This document shows positions 11,102 to 26,035 of a DNA stretch of 64,000 nt, in pieces. The DNA is taken from contig OENT01000715.1 of the NCBI GenBank assembly GCA_900239685.1, positions 18,629-82,628 of the forward strand. Reading direction: 5' to 3'. The notes below the pieces were generated by a model, which had not been told where the DNA came from, made no database searches, and was given only the letters and a program-made list of their open reading frames with translations. A program made the position numbers and the translations under genes. Within the stretch, counting starts at the first letter, position 1; the number at the start of each line of letters is the position of its first letter. This stretch comes from Rotaria macrura (lineage: Eukaryota > Rotifera > Eurotatoria > Philodinida > Philodinidae).

Positions 11102-12226
11102 CTTTTCTTATTCTTACACTTTTTCTTTCTTTTCTATGCAGATAAAGAACGAGCAGTTTTGAATATCTTAGCTTACCTTAAATCGATAAGTCACAAAATT
11201 AAAAGATTTCCGCTTCAAAAAGAAAGCAATACTCTTCTAATTATCATTCAGAAATATTTTTTCGCATTGTACTTGTTAAAAAATACACTGACGTCACACG
11301 TAATATATATGTTCGACATAGTGTTTGTCATTGATATACTTAGCTTTAACACAGTTTTGACACAATTGATTGCTTTTTCTTAGAAAACATCTACTATTCG
11401 TTACGTTGAGAATAGATAGAGTTCGGTATAAAAATGACATCAAATTTTTATTAAATACCATATTTCTCAGTAGAATTGTGTAGGGAAAATCGAGCCTGCA
11501 GGATCAAAAAGTAAGTTCTTCATGGTTGAGGTTTGTTTTTCATCTGAAATAGTTCTGATAGAATTGCAATTATGATCGAATAAGTTCTTGATCGTTGTTC
11601 GAGCATTGCACTTCTTTTTTATTTGATTGAAAAGATCTAACTAATCAGATTACATTGAAGAAAACATAGAATACCTGTTTTAACAGGAATACATGTCAAT
11701 CGTCATGAACATAAATGACATATCATCGCTCCAAGAAGAACAAAGAAACAAAGAAAGAATTGATTTTGAATCTTTGACTTTCCTAATCAAAGAATGATTC
11801 TTGAAATGTGTTCAGTGAATTATGCACAACTTCATATGATGTATAAATGAGAAAAAGATCAGTCTTAGCTGTTTGTTTTACACAACTAATAACATCGATC
11901 TGAGAAACGCATTCATAATCGAAGTTAAGAAAACATGTAACTATTCTATATCATTATTATGTCAAACCTATTTAGGTAGATGTCATCTTAAACATGTTTG
12001 AAAGATTCACATTTAGTAGCAACTGGAAATGTATGTATATTAATACTAATCATATTTATTTGTCTATACTTGTGAGATGATGCGTAGAGTAAACCACAGC
12101 ACGATGTAAACAACTAATAGTTGAAAAAAAATAAAGAAGACAAGAGAAACACGCGACATTGACAATAGAATAGCAAGGAAAAGACCAGACAAGAAAAAAA
12201 CACATATTTCTAGACTGTCAGGGATT
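11102..12226. other. Between tRNA and myosin stop codon; 3' flank of myosin
   Basis: No gene is seen. On the minus strand an AATAAA-type polyadenylation signal (12055-12060) lies about 170 nt after the myosin stop codon. An open frame on plus (11084-11383) starts inside the tRNA, is rich in Leu/Ile/Phe, and looks like chance. Confidence 0.5.
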
Positions 12227-15200
12227 TTAACGTGGACGAACAGAGGTACTGCGAACCATAGAAGCAGCTCGTACGGCAGTTGACTCACGATAATCGTCCT
12301 AAAACAAACGAATCATAAATCAAGAACATGAATTTTTCAAAGATTATTAACTCACAGGTGCTGTACTACGGTTAGCGCTGACAGTTGAACGATTTTTGGC
12401 ACGTAATTTGCTCAATTGATTTTCAGCTACATCAGCACGTTCAGCTGAGTCTTCTACAAATAAAGATTGAATACTCTATGTTATTCATCGACATGTCAAA
12501 CAACTTACCCAGGTCGGTTTGAGCTTTACGATATTTGGCTAAATTAACTGCAGCAATTTCCTCTAAAAAAGAAAAATAAAGGAAGTGCAAACATCGTTCC
12601 AGCAAAGTAATAGGAAATTTCTATTTTTTTGTTTTGTTTTGAAAAACTTACCAGCTTCTTCAACTTGGCGTTTATATACTTTGATCTTATTCTGTAATTT
12701 TTCGGTGAGATCTTGTAAGCGTAATTGATTCTTACGATCTTCTTCAATTTGAAACACAAGCTCTTTCAAACGACGATCATTCTTGCGTAATTCTTTGAGT
12801 GTTTCTTGATGACGATGTTGTTCCAGTTCGTTTTCACTTTCTAATTCATGAATCTAAACAAAATCAATAAACACAAATATTTACAACGCAAAACAAATAA
12901 TGATTTTCCCGTTCATTAAATACATACACGTTGTTCAAGTTTGGCTATGATACGTTTACCACCTTTAAGTACGTTGGCTTCGGCTTCATCAAGACGTGTT
13001 TGAAGATCTTTAACTTGTTGTTCGAGTCCTTTACGTAATCGTTCGACATTAATAGAGTGTTCTTGTTCTCTACGTAATTCTTCAGCAAGACGAGCAGTAT
13101 CCGCTTCTGCAATGTGCATATAAATATATATTAATACTCAATCATAAAATGATATTTATTTTTCTTTGGACTGTTAAACTTACCAGCCTTCTTTGAGCGT
13201 TCCTCGACATTTTTCAATTCAGCTACGGCTTCATCCAAATCGGATTGCATAGCAGTTACTGTCGCTTCGAGTTGTCTTCGTTGTGAGGACAGCATAGCAT
13301 TTTGTGTGCTTACCTCACTGATACGATCAGCAGCTTCATGAAGTTCATTTTCGGCAGCTTTGCGTGCTCGTTCAGCTTGTTCTAAAGCTGTTCGTAGTTC
13401 TTCTAATTCACCAACAAGAAGATTAGCACGGCGTTCAGCGGCTGCAGCTGCTTCACGAGCTTCATCGCGTTGTTGCTGTTCATGTTCGACTTGTGCTTGA
13501 AGTTCAGAGACACTCTGTTGTAGTCGTTTAAGTGTCTTTTGTAATTCCGTATTTGTACGATTTGCATGATCTAAGGCCGATTCGAGTTCATTGATATCTG
13601 ATTCGAGTTTCTTTTTCTAAATGAAGAAAAGAAACGATAAGAGCAATAGATACGCAAAAGAAAATGTGTTCGAGAATGATTTGCTCGTACTTGTTTAAGA
13701 GCCTCGGCTTTGGCTCGAGTTTCAGCTTCCAAACTAGCTTGCATGGATTCGATAGCACGTGCATGATTTCGTCGTGTCGTTTCGAATTCCTCTTCTTTTT
13801 CATGAATACGTCGGTCGATTTCTTGACGAACAGTGCTCAATTCCATCTGAGCACGAAGTACTTTAGCTTCTTCTTGTTCGAGTGCCGATTCGGCTTCTTC
13901 TAATGCAAGTTGAATTTCTTCTTTTTCTAATTCAGCACGTTTACGAGCCTTGTCTAATTCATGTAATCTATCAACATAGAAACTTTTATTTTCTGTTTTT
14001 TATGCAAGCCTGTTGATAGTTTTATCATTGATTATTGTTTCTTTCTCTAGAACTCTATTGAATCGCTGACTTGTATCGTATGTTTTCTCTGGATAGTATG
14101 TTGTCTTGTTGAAATCAATAGTATATAGTTTAGAGAAATATTACATATATTTACGCTCAAAAAAAACAAGAACCTGTTTTGTTTTGAAACGTTTACAAAT
14201 ATATATTTAAAGGTCCAAGAAAAGCTCACTCTGTCTGAATTAAATATTTAGTTAAGAAAAGTGAATCATAAAAAACTGATCGCTCAAGTCTAGAACTGTG
14301 TCATTGTAGAACTCATTACCAACGAAATTGTTACGTTAAGAATAAGGATGTATTTTAACGAACGAACGAAGAAAAGTCAAATGAAATATATATTATTGGT
14401 CAAATTCATTGAACGATTAATTTTATTGCTTTAAAAAAAGTACTCGATATAGGTGAATTTTTCTCCGCACAACTGAAAATTTTTATTGTGAAATTTCTAA
14501 CAAGGAGCGTCGCTTGTCAATATACTCATTTGTTATGAAAATGAGCAGTTTAACACTTACCCTTTGCCACCATCTGTCAATTGATCGGTAAGATCCTAGA
14601 AAAAGATGAATAGGAATGCATTGTTTCAAACGAACTAAACTTCTCATTTTACCTTGATCTCATCAGCTAAATTCTTGTTCTCTTTACGAAGAGCTTCAAT
14701 CTGTTCGTGAGATTCTTCGTATTGACTCTTAATTTTAAATAGTTCTGTTGAGAATTGACGGGCTTCTTTTTGTGAAGTTTCCAATTCGACGGTAATATCT
14801 TCGCATTTTTGTTTCCATTCGTTGATAAGTTTATCGAATTGTTTTTGTTTCTTGTCCATAGTTGAAGCATCTTTAAAAGAGAGAAATCATTTGTTTCTAT
14901 GGTATGTAAATATTATTAACCTACTGGCATTAGCACGTTCAACATCAACCATTAAATCTTCGACTTCACCTTGTAAACGAGCTTTAACTTTTTCTAGTGC
15001 ATTACATTTTGATAGAGCTGCTTCTACTTGTTCTTCAGCTTCGGATAATTTGGCTGCTAATTTACGTTTAGCTTCTTCTAGTTCTTCAGCGCGAGCCATA
15101 CCTATTCATAAGAAATATGAATAAAAAATAAACTATATGAAATAACTTGGATGATAGTTTCTTCGAACCTTCCGATTCATAGCGAGATCTCCATTGTTGA

Positions 15201-18200
15201 ACTTCAGCGCCGAGTTTGGTTACTTGTCGTTGAAGTTCAGTTTTACCCTCTTGTTCTTCTTCGAGTTGCTCGTGAGCTTGATCAAGATCGGCTGTTAAAT
15301 TGCGTAATTGAGAGCCTGAAAATGTTTCAATTGCATTCGATGTTGGGAAAAATTATTTACGTAGAATAAATTGTACTTACATAGAGAACTTTTACCACGT
15401 AATTCTTCATCGAGCGCTCGTTGAGCTTCTCCCAGTTGTTGTTGCATCTGTGTTTTAGCCTTTGAAAGAGCACCAACTTGATGTTCAACATCTTCAAGTT
15501 GTCTGGTTAGCTCGGAATTTTCACTAACTAATTTGGCTTTGTGTTGACCGAATTCAAGAAATTGTCTTGCATGTTCTTCCATTTTAACGTGCATTTCACT
15601 TAATTGTTGTTCAAGTTGTTTGGAAAGTTTTTCAGCTGTAGCTTTACCCTTCTGTATATGATCAACTTGTGATCGTAAATCATCTAATTCCGCTTTGACA
15701 GCAACTTTATCTTTTTCTAATTTATTTTTAGTCTTTTGAAGTTGATCGATTTGTTCGCCCATTTCTAAACACAAAGATGTACGTTAGTGAAATTCTATTG
15801 AATGAATGAATTAATAATAAAGTATACTGACCCGTAACTGCATCTTGATGTTTCTTACGAAGTTGTGCAGCAGTCGCTTCATGTTGAAGATTGGCCTCTT
15901 CTAAATCACGACGAAGTTTGGCTAATTCTGATTCTCGTTTTTTGTTCATTTCAACTTGTGATGAAGTTGCACCACCGGCATCATCTAATCGCTCACGCAT
16001 TTCGTCGATTTCTCTGGCTAGATCGGCTCGTTGTTTTTCAGTTTTTGCACGTGATTGACGTTCAACCTCGAGTTCTTCTTCAACTTCTTCAATACGTGCT
16101 TGTAATTCTTTGATTTTCTTGCTAAGATTAGTTGCTTGACTTTGTTCCGTTTCGAGACGGCTATTGGCTTGTTGGATTTCTTGATCTTTTCGCTTGAGAT
16201 TGTCTTCAAGTTCATGTTTTGTTCGGTCAAGTTCTTCAATGTTACCTTGTGCTGATTTTAGATCACCTTCGACTTTTCGTTTAGCTTTATCAAGATCGGC
16301 ACGACCCTTTTTCTCACGTTCCAAACTTTCTTCAAGTTCATCAAGTGTTTGTTCAAGTTTTGTTTTAAGTTTATTTAAATGATTAACTTTATCTTCTTCA
16401 GCTTGTAATTGTTCAGTTGTCTTCGTATTTTGTTCTTCTAGTCGTTTACGTTCACGTGTCAACTTAGCAATACTTTCATCTTGTTGAGCCATTTCATCTT
16501 GCAACATACGAATTTGATTATCACGTGTTTTACATTCATTTTCTGATTTTTGAAGACTTAAACGTATGTCATCTATGTCTTTTTTCAATCCTTCGATATC
16601 TTGCTCGAGTCTCTTTTTCTTCTTATTTAATTCTTGAGATGCAGCTTCTTCGTCACCTAAACGTTCTTCGGTTTCTTTGATTTGTTGTTCAAGATCAGAC
16701 TTTTGAGTTGCTATTAAACGACAATCAATAGTTGAATATTTCATACATAGATGAAAAGTATACCTAATCGAGTTAAACGTTCTTCAGCTTCTCCCATAAT
16801 ATTTCGTTGTGTTTCCAATTGAAGATAGATTTCATTTTTTTCTAAAAGATAATGTAGAAATAAAAATAAACAAGATGCATCATTTCATAATATACCTCGG
16901 ATAAGTTTTGAATTATTATCTTCCATTTCTTTGCGTAGTTTTTCTTCTTTTTCAAAATTTTCTTTAAGTGCTTTGAATTCATCTTCGAGTTTTTTCAATT
17001 CATCCTCTTGTCGTGCTACGGACAAAAGTGGTTTAACTTTAGTATATAATTTCCACCATGCCCAGTTGCGAAGCGATAAATATTTGCGAATGTTGCGTTG
17101 TAAAACAGACAAAGCCAAACGTTGTTCCAACATTTTCTTGTACTCTCGTTTCATGATGTAACCACGAATTTGTGCTTGTAATCGAGCAATAATTCGGGAC
17201 AAGGCTTGATCACGTAAGTCTTCAAGATGACCTAAGACACCAGCTTTGAAGAAGACCTTTGTAATACCCAATCGGAACAATTCATCTTGTAACGATATAT
17301 CTTTTAGAATGTTCTCAGTTGCCTTCTTAGCATCAACAAATCCTTTGGGAATAGCATTGGGTGCCAAAATAGAGTAACGTTGTTTGAATTCAGCATAGAT
17401 GATACGGTTTGGAAAGCCCTTACGACAAATACGAATACCTTCGAGTACACCATTACAGGTAAGTTGATGCATGACCAAATGTGAATCGAGAATGCCTCCT
17501 GTTTTGATTTCATTCGGAATAATACAACGAACGAAGTGAGGATGAGTTGATTTTAAGTTCATCATCAATTTATTCAAGGATTCCTATAAATAATGTTCGT
17601 ACGTTTACTTTTCTATGTTGAATGAATCGAAAAATAAAAAGACAAAATACTTACACGATGAGTAGCTGAAATAGTTTGCATACTTCCACCTTTCTTCTTA
17701 ACTCCAGTCTTACCACCACCACCTTCTTCTTCAATAACATCAGCGAAGAGATGTGCCAACATTGGACTTTTCGATTTAGCAAAGAGCGTAGCACTAGATT
17801 GAAGGAAAACAATTACGTAGCAAATATCAGTATTCTCTATTGAATATACGTACACAGTTGTATTGATAGGATCTTTATTCTTTTCAAGCCAGCTCGTAGC
17901 AGTGTAATGAACCGAACCAGCATAGTGATGAATTTCGAAGTGTGCTTCAGCTTTACCTTTGGCAGGTTTTGGTTTACCGAATTGTGGATGCTTTCCTAAA
18001 TGATTGTTGTAAAGCTTCTCGACGAATGTCTTATCTGTTGCTTTTGGCACAATGCATTCTTCTTCCAAGATCGAAAGAATACCCATAGGCTAAAAACAAA
18101 GCTAATCATATTTAATACGAAGAAAACATAGTGGAAATGTCGTACCTTTTCAATTAAATCAATACAAGCTTGAAGATCCATGCCGAAATCGATAAATGTC

Positions 18201-21200
18201 CATTGAATGCCTTCACGTTTATACTCTTCTTGTTCTAATACGAACATATGATGATTGAAGAATTGTTGAAGACGTTCATTTGTGTAATTGATGCACAATT
18301 GTTCGAATCCATTGTACTAAATTATTCATATCGATAGAAATCATTAGATTGAAGAGTTCAATAATTACTTCAAAGATCTCGAAACCAGCAATATCGAGTA
18401 CACCAATGAAATATTGTCGTTTGCTTTTAACATCAAGTGTAAGATTGACACGTTCGACCAACCAACAGAACATTCGATGGTAAATCTTAAGTAAGATGAT
18501 GTTGATAAAAATATGTTTCGAAATAGATGTAGAAGAAAAATAGGAAAAATTTGTATTGAATGAGAACAAGATTGATGAACATTCTATTGAAATAATATGA
18601 GATACATTTAGAGCTCTTATCGAGCTATCTCGAACATAAGAATACCACTGTGTATCATTGCTGTATCGTTTTTGCTCTAAGTTTTTTTTATTTATAATCG
18701 GAAAATCTGTCAGTAGTAAGGCAAAGTCAATGAAGATCAAGATTCAAAATACTAAACCGAGCATTAAAATTTAGTTTCTCGTATCGTATCAATCTTATTC
18801 CGATGATCATAATATAAATACTATCCCAAACAATGCAACTTACTGATTTAGATAGAGCACCGATTGAGTTCACGACTTGATCTTTATTTTGACCTTTATT
18901 GACGAATTCATTACCGACCTGTATGAGATCAGAAAATGTTGAATATTCACTGTGAGAAAAAAAACACATGACGAATACAAACCTTTATGCGAGGCTTAAG
19001 TAAACCTTTGATGAGTTCAGCGGCATCTACATCAAGAAGATGTGCAACTTTTTCACAATCTTCAGTAGTTTCAGCTTCGGCTTGTTCTTCGCGTGGTCGT
19101 TGTTTCCATTGTGAATTGCCAAAATGCATAATGGCAGCTGTACACTTGTACATACTATGTTTTTCTTCCTGTGTATTTTTTTTTCGAATAGATGAATTTC
19201 TAATTTTTGTTTATTCTCATGATTGTTCGATACATACCAATGTAAAACCAAGTATATCAAAAGCCTCATCAGTAATACGCATTTCTTCCGCATCATCAAC
19301 TCCATCAATTGTAACCATGCCTTGCGATACAAAATGATACTTCAATGGATCAGTTTGGATCAGACATAGTTCTAGAATAATAATCGAGTGGTGACTTATT
19401 GGTATGAAAAATTTAATACTATAGAGACATACTATGATATTCCGGAAATGCAGTTGAACACATTTGATAAAAAATGTGATAGTTACGTTCAGCTTGAAAT
19501 GAAAAATGTTTTCTAATACGTGTTCATCTATTCGGAAAATTTTCTCTTACCTGGTTGCTATAAAATAAGAAGAGAAAAAGAAAAACAAATTATTTCTATG
19601 ATAAAAATCAAATATAAGAATGAACTATTTTACCTGAAAGATGACACGAGATTTTTCGAGTAGATATACTTCAATATCTGCACCAGCAATTTTTCCTGTA
19701 GGACCAAAATGGATTCGAATGAATTTACCCTAGAAATATTCAACAGTAAATGTTATTGGCAATGCTTGTTGATAGAAAAAAGAAATGGAATAAAAATTGA
19801 TGAATAGTTTTAAAAGCAAGACACAAGCAAACATGCATAATAGAATATGTCAAGCAAAATGAATCACTCTATGATAATTTCTTGAAGATATTAAGAAGAA
19901 TCATCACAGAGATCTTATTTGTTAACGAGCGATATTTGTCACTTACAACTACTAGTGACAATAGGTTGTTATTGACGCTGTTCAGATGTATTTGTATTTA
20001 AATTGCTGAATACAAAAAAAAGGATTTGTTTCCGGCAATATATCTGATTGCTATAAGAAAGGTACATTGAGCTAAACACATGATCACATGATATATGGTA
20101 TCAACGTTCGATTCAATACTTTGATCTTCAAAACTAAATGTCTACAATTAAGGAAGATGAACACATTGGTAACAATAAAACTTGGGTTAACTCTATATAT
20201 GATATCCTGTGATACAGGTAAAAAGAAAATAAGCCGATGATTTAATGCATGCTCGGCATAGATCATGAGTTTAAAAAGAAAAAGATAATGGTATTCAAAT
20301 TAACGAAGAAAAACATAAACTTAGGTTTTGTATTCTGAATAAAAGTATATTCAACTTACAAATCGAGAAGAATTATTGTTCCTAGTTGTCTTTGCATTAC
20401 CATATGCTTCTAATGCAGGATCTAATCAAGATGAAACCAATTTCATAGAAGAATCTTTATTCGAAACAGAAAATCTAGCAACTACTTACTAGCTGAAATA
20501 ATTTGATCTTCAAGAGTCATGGTTTTCTATTTTGATCGAGAAAAAAGTACTAGTATTGAAAAAAAAACGTATTCTTTCAATAGAAGTACCTTGCCACTTT
20601 CTTCCTTTTTAACACCAGCAGCTGCGACTAAGGCAAAATATTGAATAACTTTCTTGGTATTTTCTGTTTTGCCAGCGCCTGATTCACCAGTAATCAACAT
20701 AGATTGATTTTCACGATCTAAACGATATTCATGTAGAAGATTTTGAATAAAATTCGATTGAACAGATTTCTAGTTCAAAGAAAAATAATTTCATAAGCAA
20801 TACTCTGCACCATGTATGAAAAAGCGTAATCGTGGCAAACTATTATTTCTGAAATGTCGTGACGCTTTTGAAATTGTTATAACGAAACTTTCAGAATAAA
20901 GAAGACAACTCGTACAATTCTTATTGTCACTGATCTACAAGTATCTAGGGCGTATATATATATCAATCAAAATCTCTAACAACTGCAATAGAGTCAACTC
21001 AACTGTGTACAATTTCAGAAAATATATGCCATATCTGAAAGTAATAGTTTGATCTAATGCTTTTTAGCGTATAGTCATCAATTGAAATTTTCAACAACGA
21101 TACCTGAAAAACTGAGAAAATTGGAAATCCCTCAACTGCTTAGGAATTCTAAATAGAAATATTATGATTCCTTATCGGAAAGACACCATCGATCATCACT

Positions 21201-23097
21201 TGGCTCATAGTAAGACCAGAAAAAAAACAGAGCAATATATTTTTTCTGCATTCATCTTTTTTAAGTATGTATTCCTGTTGACAGATAATCTGACTATTTT
21301 TATTATCAGTTGATGAGTATGGTAAATGTTAAGTTTTCTTTTCTACTCTTAAAATGGTATTATATACACCAATAGTATCATCAAATGCCTCCAAAGAAAA
21401 GAATATTGCTTATGAAATAAATTCTTTTTTATTCTTAGTGAATTATTCTCGTAATCCTAAAGAAAATAGACGAACACTAGTTTCGCATACGTATGTCAGA
21501 TCTCTGTGTGAGATCTCATAATCGTATTTCCTGGAGCGAATCTTGTCTTTCATGGAAAGTTCATTGTTCTGAATGAATATCCTTCTGGTACATTAATTGG
21601 CGTCTGTCAATGATTGACTCGCATGTTATCATGTAATATTCTTTGATTCAGTTGTACAATTAATACTCGACTAAGTTGGCTCTGATAATAACAATTCGAA
21701 AGAAAATGTCAATGATTACGATATTCATCAATACTAATTCAGAAGAGTTTATAAAACAAGAAAATGTTAGACATTTAAATAATAATCTGATTGTTCATTG
21801 TTTCACATGAACATTTACAGTATGTACTTGGTCTATGTGTGCATTTATTATCAATGATAAATTTTAATATAACGTAAGGATTATTCTTAATTCAAAAGAA
21901 TGTTAAAGAACAAAATTTCATTTTTTTTTATTTTTCAAGATGTAGAAACTAATTTCATAATTATTCAATGGCTTCCAAAGCAAAAAAACTAATCCTGAAC
22001 ACTATTTCCATTGTTCATTGTTGTTCTTTTTTTACCGTCAGTTAGTTATTCATCCTTGAATATTTTATTTTCATAGTAATATCCCATATGGGATTTCATT
22101 AAAGCAATAATCTTTCTGAGCTCCTGATCCGATCTCAATAAACAAGTTGCATCTGTTGATTGACGTGTTATTTCTCCTTTTCTCTGTCTCTCTCTCTCGG
22201 TGTGTAACCTACGTAGGTGATAACAACCATACCATAAATGCCTTTTCCCTTTCCTACACTCGTATCATATTCCGTTCACTCGCTATTCCTTCTTTGTTGA
22301 TCCAGACGTGGATATGCCTTTCGTGACATTCCATCAAGAAAGGGTATTCAAGGACATGTCCTTTTTCTCCGTATAAAGTGTATCATTATCAGGTGATCTT
22401 TCATGCGAACAATAGATATGTCGATAAACACTGTTGTTTACAATAAGATACTCACCACGAAGCATGTTCGAATAGGCATTGTCAGCAATAGCATACAGAT
22501 GTGGTGCAACTTCAGCACGTTTCTTGCCACGATACATCATAACTACCTTCATGGTGTAAATAGGTAAACGTTTGTATGGATTGATGACAACACAAAATAG
22601 ACCAGAATAAGTCTAGAGAATTGAACAAATGAATAAAACAAGAAAGATAATTTTATGGCCCACAACGAAATGATAGGCTTACATAGATGAGCCATCGTCC
22701 ATAACGATCACGCAAATTAGACAAAACTGAACCATCGTTTAAATAAGTCAAATCAGCCATATCATCCGTACAGGAATATTTCGGAGGATTCATTTGTTGA
22801 ACAGCATCTTTTTTTATTGTTAAGCTCTGAAAGAAAAAACAATGAATTCGACTGTGATTAAAAAACGTATTGAATTAAAACAATTACCTCGCCCTTAAGG
22901 GTTTTCACTGTTACATCATCACCTTTGGTGCTTACAATTTCACCAGCAACGTAAGATTCTTTTGGATCAGGTACCCAACATGCTTTCTTACCATCGAACG
23001 GTTGAGCCTGAAGTTTAATTTTCTCTTCAGGTGGAAGAACCAAATATTTCATTGCATCCACCACCTCCGGATCATTATGATCGTATGATGATGTCAT
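12227..23097 (-). CDS. Muscle myosin heavy chain (myosin II), complete, 31 coding exons
   Basis: Actin-based motor of the thick filament. Exons: 23097-22888, 22826-22683, 22612-22456, 20717-20590, 20526-20490, 20421-20360, 19729-19634, 19557-19551, 19492-19433, 19371-19238, 19168-18983, 18918-18844, 18485-18369, 18316-18146, 18089-17854, 17793-17655, 17583-16896, 16841-16764, 16710-15832, 15764-15381, 15315-15171, 15101-14925, 14870-14653, 14595-14561, 13967-13691, 13616-13194, 13106-12928, 12853-12652, 12562-12509, 12453-12356, 12298-12227. All join in phase: 1,955 aa, the normal family length. Motor: P-loop GESGAGKT ~181-188, switch I NNNSSRF ~240-246, switch II DIAGFE ~463-468, Gly/Lys loop 2 ~625-650, SH1 helix CRKGFP ~706. 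An IQ/lever region leads into an unbroken heptad coiled coil to a Ser/Thr/Arg-rich non-helical tail ending SVRPR. I see no duplicated, mutually exclusive exons. Four introns are long, the largest 20718-22455. Confidence 0.95.
19551..19557 (-). other. 7-nt microexon in the myosin motor domain
   Basis: CAACCAG is bounded by TTTTATAG upstream and GTAAGAG downstream. The preceding exon (19729-19634) ends in phase 0 after ...VIFQ, and the following one (19492-19433) needs one base before CT GAA CGT. Inserting the seven bases restores the frame and gives the conserved myosin stretch [14 protein letters not shown]; leaving it out breaks both. The flanking introns are about 76 and 58 nt. Confidence 0.85.
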
Positions 23098-26030
23098 TGT
23101 TGTAATATGTTTGAATTATACTTAATGCACTTGATTTCTGAATTCAATCAATAAAGATCTTCTTCGTCGTCAATACACAAGAATGAAACGCACTGAGTTG
23201 CGCGCTAGAAATGGTTATAGAACTGATATAACAAGCACTAATATACTGTTCGATGTTGATGAAGAGAGAGAGAGAAAGAGAAAATAATAGAGACAATATT
23301 CTCGGCCAAAAAAAGGTCGCTCCTCACATCACACAAGTGTTGGGATACATAACAATAATCACTCTCTGTCTCTCTATCACTCTATCTCTCTCCTAAAAAA
23401 GTCATAGAATTTCTTTACTCTGATACTATGGTAGGATATAAGATGTAGAGAATAGCGTTTTTTTTATATCGTTAATCCAATAATATAGAAATAGATCGAG
23501 AAATGCAGCGAATGTGAGAATACGTTTTTAGCCATATTAGCAATAATATACTAGTGATTGTGAGCATCATATAATAAATCATGTACAAAAAAGGAATTGA
23601 TGACGAAAATAGATTTGTATAAAAAAAAGAATACATGTCTTTTTCTATTGTATAATCAACAAAAGAAAAATCATCATCAAGGTTTTCTTGCATTTTATTT
23701 GTAGATCTCATATCATGTTCGATCTTTGCATTGAATCTGATAAGTTCAAATTTGATGGATGCTGTCTCTAATTTAACGTCTCGTGAAATGATTCAAAGCA
23801 AATACGATCTGATGAATAATAGAAACATAAGAATTTGATGGCAATTCTAAATGGCTGTATAAATAAAAGAGTGATTATTCGTGTTCAAAGAAATTTTAGC
23901 ATATCATAATACTAAAATGAAGAAGCCAGAGATTATCCAAAAAGAATTAAGATTTTATTAGAACGAAATAACTAGAATATAATGATGCTTTATTTATTGC
24001 TCTTTTCATTGTCTACTATAATTAAATCTAGTTTTGATTTATAATTATATAATTTTATTTTCATAATTCAACTAGGATAAGCACAGTTATTCGCAAAATC
24101 TGTACATCATCAGCGGTTGTTGACATGTTTATATATCTGTTTAGTTTCAGATTCACATACCGAAGGCTGGCTCAAAGGTAAGAAAAAGAGTACGCTAACG
24201 AGAGAAATATATACGTTTTTGGTGAGAATCATAGGAAAAGAAAAGAGAGAGAAGAAAAAAGAAGCGATTCAACACATCTGTACATATAGACAAATGCCTA
24301 GCGGGAAACTGTTGATTACATGTGTAAAGAGCAAATATGTTTAGATTTTATCAGAAACTATTAAAGCTGTATTCCATCAGACGATCATCCTCCGAAAATG
24401 TAGGATTTCAATTGAAACTAAAACGTTTAGTTACTATTTTTGCAGAACCAAGCAAAAAAATTTAATGAAACGGATAAATATTGCCGCAGTCATTATCAGT
24501 CATAAACAATTATATCCTTTCTCTTATCTGATACACACATTCAACCATGTATATTTATATTGACTCTTGATTAATTAGATTTCAGATGACATATTGATAA
24601 ACATAGATTATTTAATGGGGTCTATTATTTTATAACAATAAGCGTAACTAATCGGCGGGATCGGGGGGGGGGGAGTTTAAATAGACAAATAGGCCAGTTG
24701 GACAAACTTCTGAAAACTTTGAAACATGATTCTATCCATCATTTACTCACTTGAGAACATTTTCAACAGTCGGATCACTTTTCAGTTCAAACTGTGTGGA
24801 TAGGATACGTTCCATTGATCTATGAAAAGATCTGACAGGACAAGCACTTTTAGGGTTATCTGAACAGAGTTATCATCATTCAACCACAACTTTAGGTTGT
24901 AGCATAGTACCGACAGGAAAATCGAATGATCGCATAACGAGTTGAGACTTCGTCCACTACCAAGTTAAGAGATTTGCTCGTGAACAACATGTCCTGAATA
25001 TTGTAACCGAAAACCGTTTACTTGATGAGATATGGAAGTCACTCAAATCTGGCATATCTCAACAAGAAGACACAAGTTAGTAGAAGAAATATTAGCGCGA
25101 TGGACAATCATTCGATTTTCTTTTCAATGTCGTGCTATAGACTAAAATTCCAGTAAAATGATCTTCTAAATCTAAATAAAATACCCAAGAGCCAACAGTT
25201 ACTGAGACTTTCTTTTTTAGGTTCTATTGAAATAATTTGATAAGACCGCCAGCCTTTTGAGATGAATTCTACACGGTTTGTCAATACATACGAGGTACAG
25301 ATGATAATGAGAATGATGGTGAGGGTATACAGCGGCAAGAAACCATAACTAGTGGCTCTCGATTAACGAAGTAAACTATGTAGAAAAATTACTTCCCGAT
25401 GGTCGTTTCTTTCATGAATCACAGTGAACATCAAACACTATTCAGATTGGATTTTATGGTCGATGAAATCGTGCTTCTGATCATTGTTGACACAAACTTG
25501 AATTTTTACGAAACATGAATTAGCTATAAGCAGAACCGTGCAAGGTAAAAGTGTGGAATGAGAAACCGAAATTTTATCTCAAGAAATAGATATACACAGA
25601 ATGTTGCCAAATGTATCGTTATTCATCCGAAATATTACATGAAGACAATATCATCCTATTCATCGTATTGAAGCAATGTCTATAATAGATTAAAACTTCG
25701 AAATGAAGTGAACTAAAGTGGTATGTAGTGCTTAACTTTTAAGCAAGTAATAAGAATCTACTTCCATATTGTGTCTCATTATCGTTGCAATGCATTATGA
25801 TGTAAAATTATTCGATCGATACAATGTCTTCAAATAAGAAACAAAATGAATTCACTGTCAGCATAAGATATTTGCGGGCAATAATGATCGTCACACACTT
25901 GCACTGCTGTAAGATATGTAGATGATAAAATATTATAAGATTCATCACAAGAATACCTAGTTAACTAAGAATTATTAACTCGGCTGAAGGGAGAGTCATA
26001 TGAAATAAAATGAGTTTCTATGCCTATCTG
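23098..26030. other. Upstream of myosin and intergenic, no gene seen
   Basis: A TTGAATTCAG acceptor-like site lies 47 nt before the myosin ATG on minus. CT/GA microsatellite stretches occur at 23258-23285 and 23361-23395, and a run of 11 G at 24663-24673. An open stretch on plus near 24970-25080 could be a decayed coding remnant, but I do not recognise it. The rest is AT-rich with short stop-broken frames. Confidence 0.5.
24663..24673 (+). repeat. G11 homopolymer
   Basis: Eleven consecutive G in an otherwise AT-rich region. It may be an artefact-prone site or a quadruplex-prone tract. It is not linked to any gene I can see. Confidence 0.9.
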
Positions 26031-26035
26031 TCCCA

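Noticed and set aside
20718..22455. Search of the long myosin intron for alternative (mutually exclusive) exon copies, as in insect Mhc
   Set aside because: No second copy of the P-loop or neighbouring exon sequence could be read on the minus strand.
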